From Branchinecta lynchi (lineage: Eukaryota; Arthropoda; Branchiopoda; Anostraca; Branchinectidae): a DNA stretch of 64,000 nucleotides. The notes below the pieces were generated by a model. It saw only the letters and a list, made by a program, of their open reading frames with translations, was not told the origin of the DNA and made no database searches. The position numbers were made by a program, and so were the translations under genes. Of this stretch, positions 60,834 through 64,000 are shown piece after piece (the stretch's first letter is position 1; each line of letters begins with the position of its first letter). The stretch is from the NCBI GenBank assembly GCA_023053575.1, contig JAKZAP010000015.1:16178142-16242141 (forward strand). The letters run 5' to 3'.

Positions 60834-61123
60834 GAGCGTGTTGCACCCTGCTTACCGTAGTTACTACGCAGTTAGTTACTACGTCAAGGCTGGAACGATC
60901 TTTCTATTTTCCAGCGGGATATCATGCCAAGGGCGAATCCGACCAATCACGTTACAGAGATGCGTAGTTACTACGCTTACCACGCTCCCGAGCATGGTAA
61001 GCAAATATTAACTGTGAGTTACTATTCCGAGAAGGTTGGAACGGTCAGCGTAGTAACTTTTCGTGAGGATGGAACGGAAATAGTAACTAATAGTTACTAT
61101 TGGTACGAGGGTGGAACATGCTC
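60834..61123. repeat. GAGCRTGTTCCACCC MITE, copy 3
   Basis: TIRs GAGCGTGTTGCACCCTGC and, inverted, GAGCATGTTCCACCCTCG delimit 290 bp. It is in the same orientation as copy 1 and the least damaged of the three. Confidence 0.75.
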
Positions 61124-61775
61124 TAAATGACTAAGTCCAAAACACGCCAGTGATTCTCAGGAAGGAGTACACCGTTTCTTCCTTTCTTCCGCAGGTACCC
61201 GGAGATTCTGCATCGGAAGGGAGAGATAGTCATCAAGAGTATTTTAGACTACCTTGGTTTTTGCCCCTAAAGCAGCCAACTGGATTGATAAATGATAAAG
61301 GACATAATATTAGCTAAAGGGCCAAGGGTTTCAGCTTTTTTTTTACGTAAAAAGGGAAATTATCATTTGTTGCGTCTTTTTGTTTCTTTTTTAGTATTAT
61401 TTTTTTTTTCGTTTTACATTTTACGGATTATGGAAAAGATTGGACGCCATAACCTGACAGGAAAGTCTGCAGAGAAGAAGAATAAACAATAACAGTTATA
61501 TTTTACTTAAGTTAGTGTTGGCCCTTATATTATGATGATGAAGTCTTAGTTGTGGGCGTGAATATTTGCTAGGTTTGAGAGATTCTAGCCGCATATAAAT
61601 TTCAAAATAACCAGTTGAAATTTCTGTATCAAGAAGGTGTTACTTTTACAAGGGGGCAAGTGCAGCAGATATTCAACATATTTAAAATGAATCCGATGAA
61701 CTTTTTTTTTTTATTGGAAGCAGAAACAAATTGTCAACTGCTACATGCCCTTTAAGATTTCTCTTGTACTTTCAG

Positions 61776-61920
61776 GAAAAGACAGGATGGTAGACGTAAT
61801 TGACGTTGGACGTCAGACAGATATCAAGATGTCACTGGGCGATTTCATGACCTACTTTAAGGGAACTAAAAACCAAACCAAAATTTTAAATATCATTAGC
61901 TTGGAGTTCAGCGATACGCC
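61776..61920 (+). CDS. KDM7: KDM7/PHF8-like demethylase, exon 5 (JmjC start)
   Basis: The acceptor GTACTTTCAG precedes 61776. Two bases complete a Gly codon begun in exon 4. The frame then reads [19 protein letters not shown] and later [12 protein letters not shown]. DVIDVxRQxDxKM and [12 protein letters not shown] are diagnostic of KDM7 enzymes. The donor GTAAGT at 61921 leaves two bases (phase 2). The Fe(II)-binding His-Asp-His residues lie in later exons, outside the window. Confidence 0.92.
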
Positions 61921-61957
61921 GTAAGTATAAGTTCATTTCTATCAGCCTCCCACTTTT

Positions 61958-62190
61958 ATGGCACTTGCCCTTCGGCCAAATGCCATATAGCGATCTCAAT
62001 TTCTGTCGGTCGGGCCAGGTTTAGCTAGTTCGGGCACTTCCAAACAAGTTAGGACGATGGAACTTGGCAGGCGTATCAGGGACCCGACCAAGTTAACTTA
62101 TAAATAATCATTTCCCACATCAGGATTTCCCCGGATCCGGGAGTCCGGAAACTAGGAACAAGGGGAGCAAAAAGGCAATGGCCAAATGTG
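61958..62190. repeat. Start fragment of a CAAGTGCCATAT-type array
   Basis: GGCACTTGCCCTTCGGCC then AAATGCCATATAGCGATC is the same 5' start as the arrays at 28229 and 51656. GATGGAACTTGGCAGGCG follows. The array continues beyond an inserted MITE at about 62700-63010. Confidence 0.6.
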
Positions 62191-62457
62191 GTCGGTGTCG
62201 AGCGTAAACCACGTATCTCCCTTTTTAAAACTTTTCAGGAGGTGAAAAAAACATAATAACTTTTCTCGTTAGTAGTACAGCCTCCTATGTTAATCTGAGA
62301 TACGGACTTTCCATCTTAGTTGTATCTCCCAAACTATGAGTAGGAGGCAATCGAGATACGCACCGTTCGACGCAGAATTTTGTTGGCGAGTAGAACTGTG
62401 TCAAAAAGTGGAAATTGCTAATTTGACGAGATACATGGTTTCCGCTTGACACCGACG
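62191..62457. mobile_element. MITE with GTCGGTGTC termini
   Basis: TIRs of about 28 bp (GTCGGTGTCGAGCGTAAACC and, inverted, CGTCGGTGTCAAGCGGAAAC) are flanked by ATGTG at 62186-62190 and 62458-62462. No transposase is present. Family unknown. Confidence 0.65.
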
Positions 62458-62699
62458 ATGTGGTATCGATCCGACAGTGGAAGAGTCAAACACTAGACCA
62501 CTCCGCCATTCTTGCTTGTGTTTAGAGCCGAATGCAAACAGGTACAGTTTAAGGATTTTGGTCAGAGCAAATGTTAAAGCAAACTTTTATCTGATTGCGT
62601 TCTGACTTTTCCCAAGAAAGTAAATTACTTCTGTCTCCATTTTGTACCTACTCTGGACCAAATGAGGTCAAAGTAGCCCAATTATATTTTGATACTGTT

Positions 62700-63010
62700 C
62701 CAGATTGGGACTTCAGAACCAGACGAAACAATCACTTCCCCGATCCGGTCATCGTGGGCGGAGTGGAGTGATGGGAAATCTGGAAGCTAGTAACATGCAT
62801 GAAATTTTACATATGTCAACAACAAGTGCTTCAGATGCTCAGTTTCAAATCCGGACCAGATGCGATAAGCGGGGGGGGGGGGGGGGGTCTGGAAGGTGGG
62901 ACCGGAAATCTCGTGAAGTGCTTCCACATAAGCTAGGACAAAGAAACTTGGCAGGCATATTAAGGAACCGACCAGATTAACTTAGAAATAATCACTTCCC
63001 AGATCCGGTG
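62700..63010. repeat. Further G-rich array units
   Basis: AATCACTTCCCCGATCCGGTC, a run of about 16 G near 62871 and AAGAAACTTGGCAGGCATAT recur as in the longer arrays. Confidence 0.55.
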
Positions 63011-64000
63011 TTAAATTAGTGTTACATTAGGAGTATCTCTCTAATTGTTTATGCTTTAACTGTTGTACGAAACCGAGCATCTAATATACGTGTAGCGTGT
63101 ACCCGAGCGGTTGGTACATATTAGACTATACCGGTACTCTGATCTTAATCGTCGAAGGGTTGGTTCGTAACTGTGGAGGGGGGAGTTCGGACGGTAGGTC
63201 CTAGGTCCTACATTCAATACACAGTGGTTAGAAAACACACTTACTTTTAATATTGAAGTTCTGCATACATCGAATACATCTGATAATCCAACGATCACTA
63301 CTGTCTTAAGACTAGCTTAAGACTGCCCTCTACATACAATTTCATTGCTCTTTTTATACTAGCTTTTTCTCTTCGTTTTCTGAGAGCTCACATAACATGA
63401 AGTGCTCGAGGTACTTGGCTTAAATAATCAGTATCTTGGCCAGTTTCTCCAACATCAAGTATCTTGGCCAGCTCTCAATCATAAGTATTTTTAAGACGCG
63501 AGGAACGTTACTTCAAGAAAGGTGCTTCGGGAAAAAGGCACTTTGCAAGAATTGCTATAACCATTTGGAATTAAATATTTCGTGTCGTTACACTCCTCAC
63601 GCCTTCCAAAAAGTGTCTCCCGACACAGCTCTAAAAATACCTACAACGTATGATTTTACTTGCTCAACCAGGTTGAAGGTTGTCATATCAGCTATTTTTA
63701 ACAATTTACTTATTGTGTAAAAAATCTGATTTCAAGGGAAACCGTTTACGGTTAAACTAAAATATTCCAGTAAACCTGTCACCCCTAACCCAGAAAGTGT
63801 TGGGTTACACCTTGTGCCATTGTACCATTTCCTTTATAAACTAGCAACCAGCGGCCAACAACTATTTGGTGTGAACTTTAATTTGCGCCACCAATCTCTT
63901 TAAGTTAGCTCTCGCCGTCACTTAGCACTGGGTATCGCTTCTGAACCCGGCTGACAACTTCCAGTGTATGGATATATCTTTGGTAGTGGCATTTTTTCTC
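63011..64000. other. KDM7 intron 5, unassigned
   Basis: I looked for the next KDM7 exon here and found none. A 94-codon ORF at 63436 has no recognisable domain. Confidence 0.4.

Overview
This is nuclear DNA of a multicellular animal. Host genes have spliced exons with GT-AG borders, and most of the window is mobile DNA. I cannot name the species. The KDM7-type demethylase looks arthropod-like to me, but that is an impression only.

Host genes. (1) A KDM7/PHF8-family histone demethylase gene runs on the + strand from 21405 past the right edge. Five exons (21405-21487, 27889-27974, 30636-30753, 50069-50229, 61776-61920) encode the PHD finger, the linker and the start of the JmjC region, and every intron phase agrees across its junction. 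None of these exons stands out as a long ORF. (2) The first coding exon of NOP14, a ribosome-assembly factor, lies on the - strand at 16217-16435. (3) A single-exon tetraspanin (56904-57968, -) sits inside intron 4 of the KDM7 gene, followed by three decayed copies of its own 3' end.

Mobile DNA, left to right. A Ty3/gypsy-like LTR retrotransposon occupies 1514-12432. It has gag, protease, RT-RNase H and integrase in four overlapping frames, and a canonical -1 slippery heptamer at the gag-protease overlap. Several MITEs, pieces of non-LTR retrotransposons, a large fold-back element and G-rich tandem arrays bounded by CAAGTGCCATAT are scattered through the rest. A complete 14.4-kb Polinton/Maverick (32331-46759) sits in intron 3 of the KDM7 gene. 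It has almost identical 588/587-bp terminal inverted repeats and a perfect 6-bp target duplication (CGTATT), and it landed in the end of an older MITE.

The Polinton is the most interesting part. It has protein-primed DNA polymerase B, integrase, packaging ATPase, adenain-like protease, and candidate major and minor capsid proteins. It also has a fibre-like protein, an AT-hook protein, a zinc-ribbon protein and several orphans, and looks potentially functional. Twelve of its starts share the context TAAATG. One orphan gene (44889-45605) does not: upstream it has a TATA box, two perfect arrays of heat-shock elements and a plausible 5'-UTR intron. This suggests two promoter classes, one of them possibly stress-inducible. 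The protease seems to be reached by a -1 frameshift from the AT-hook gene.
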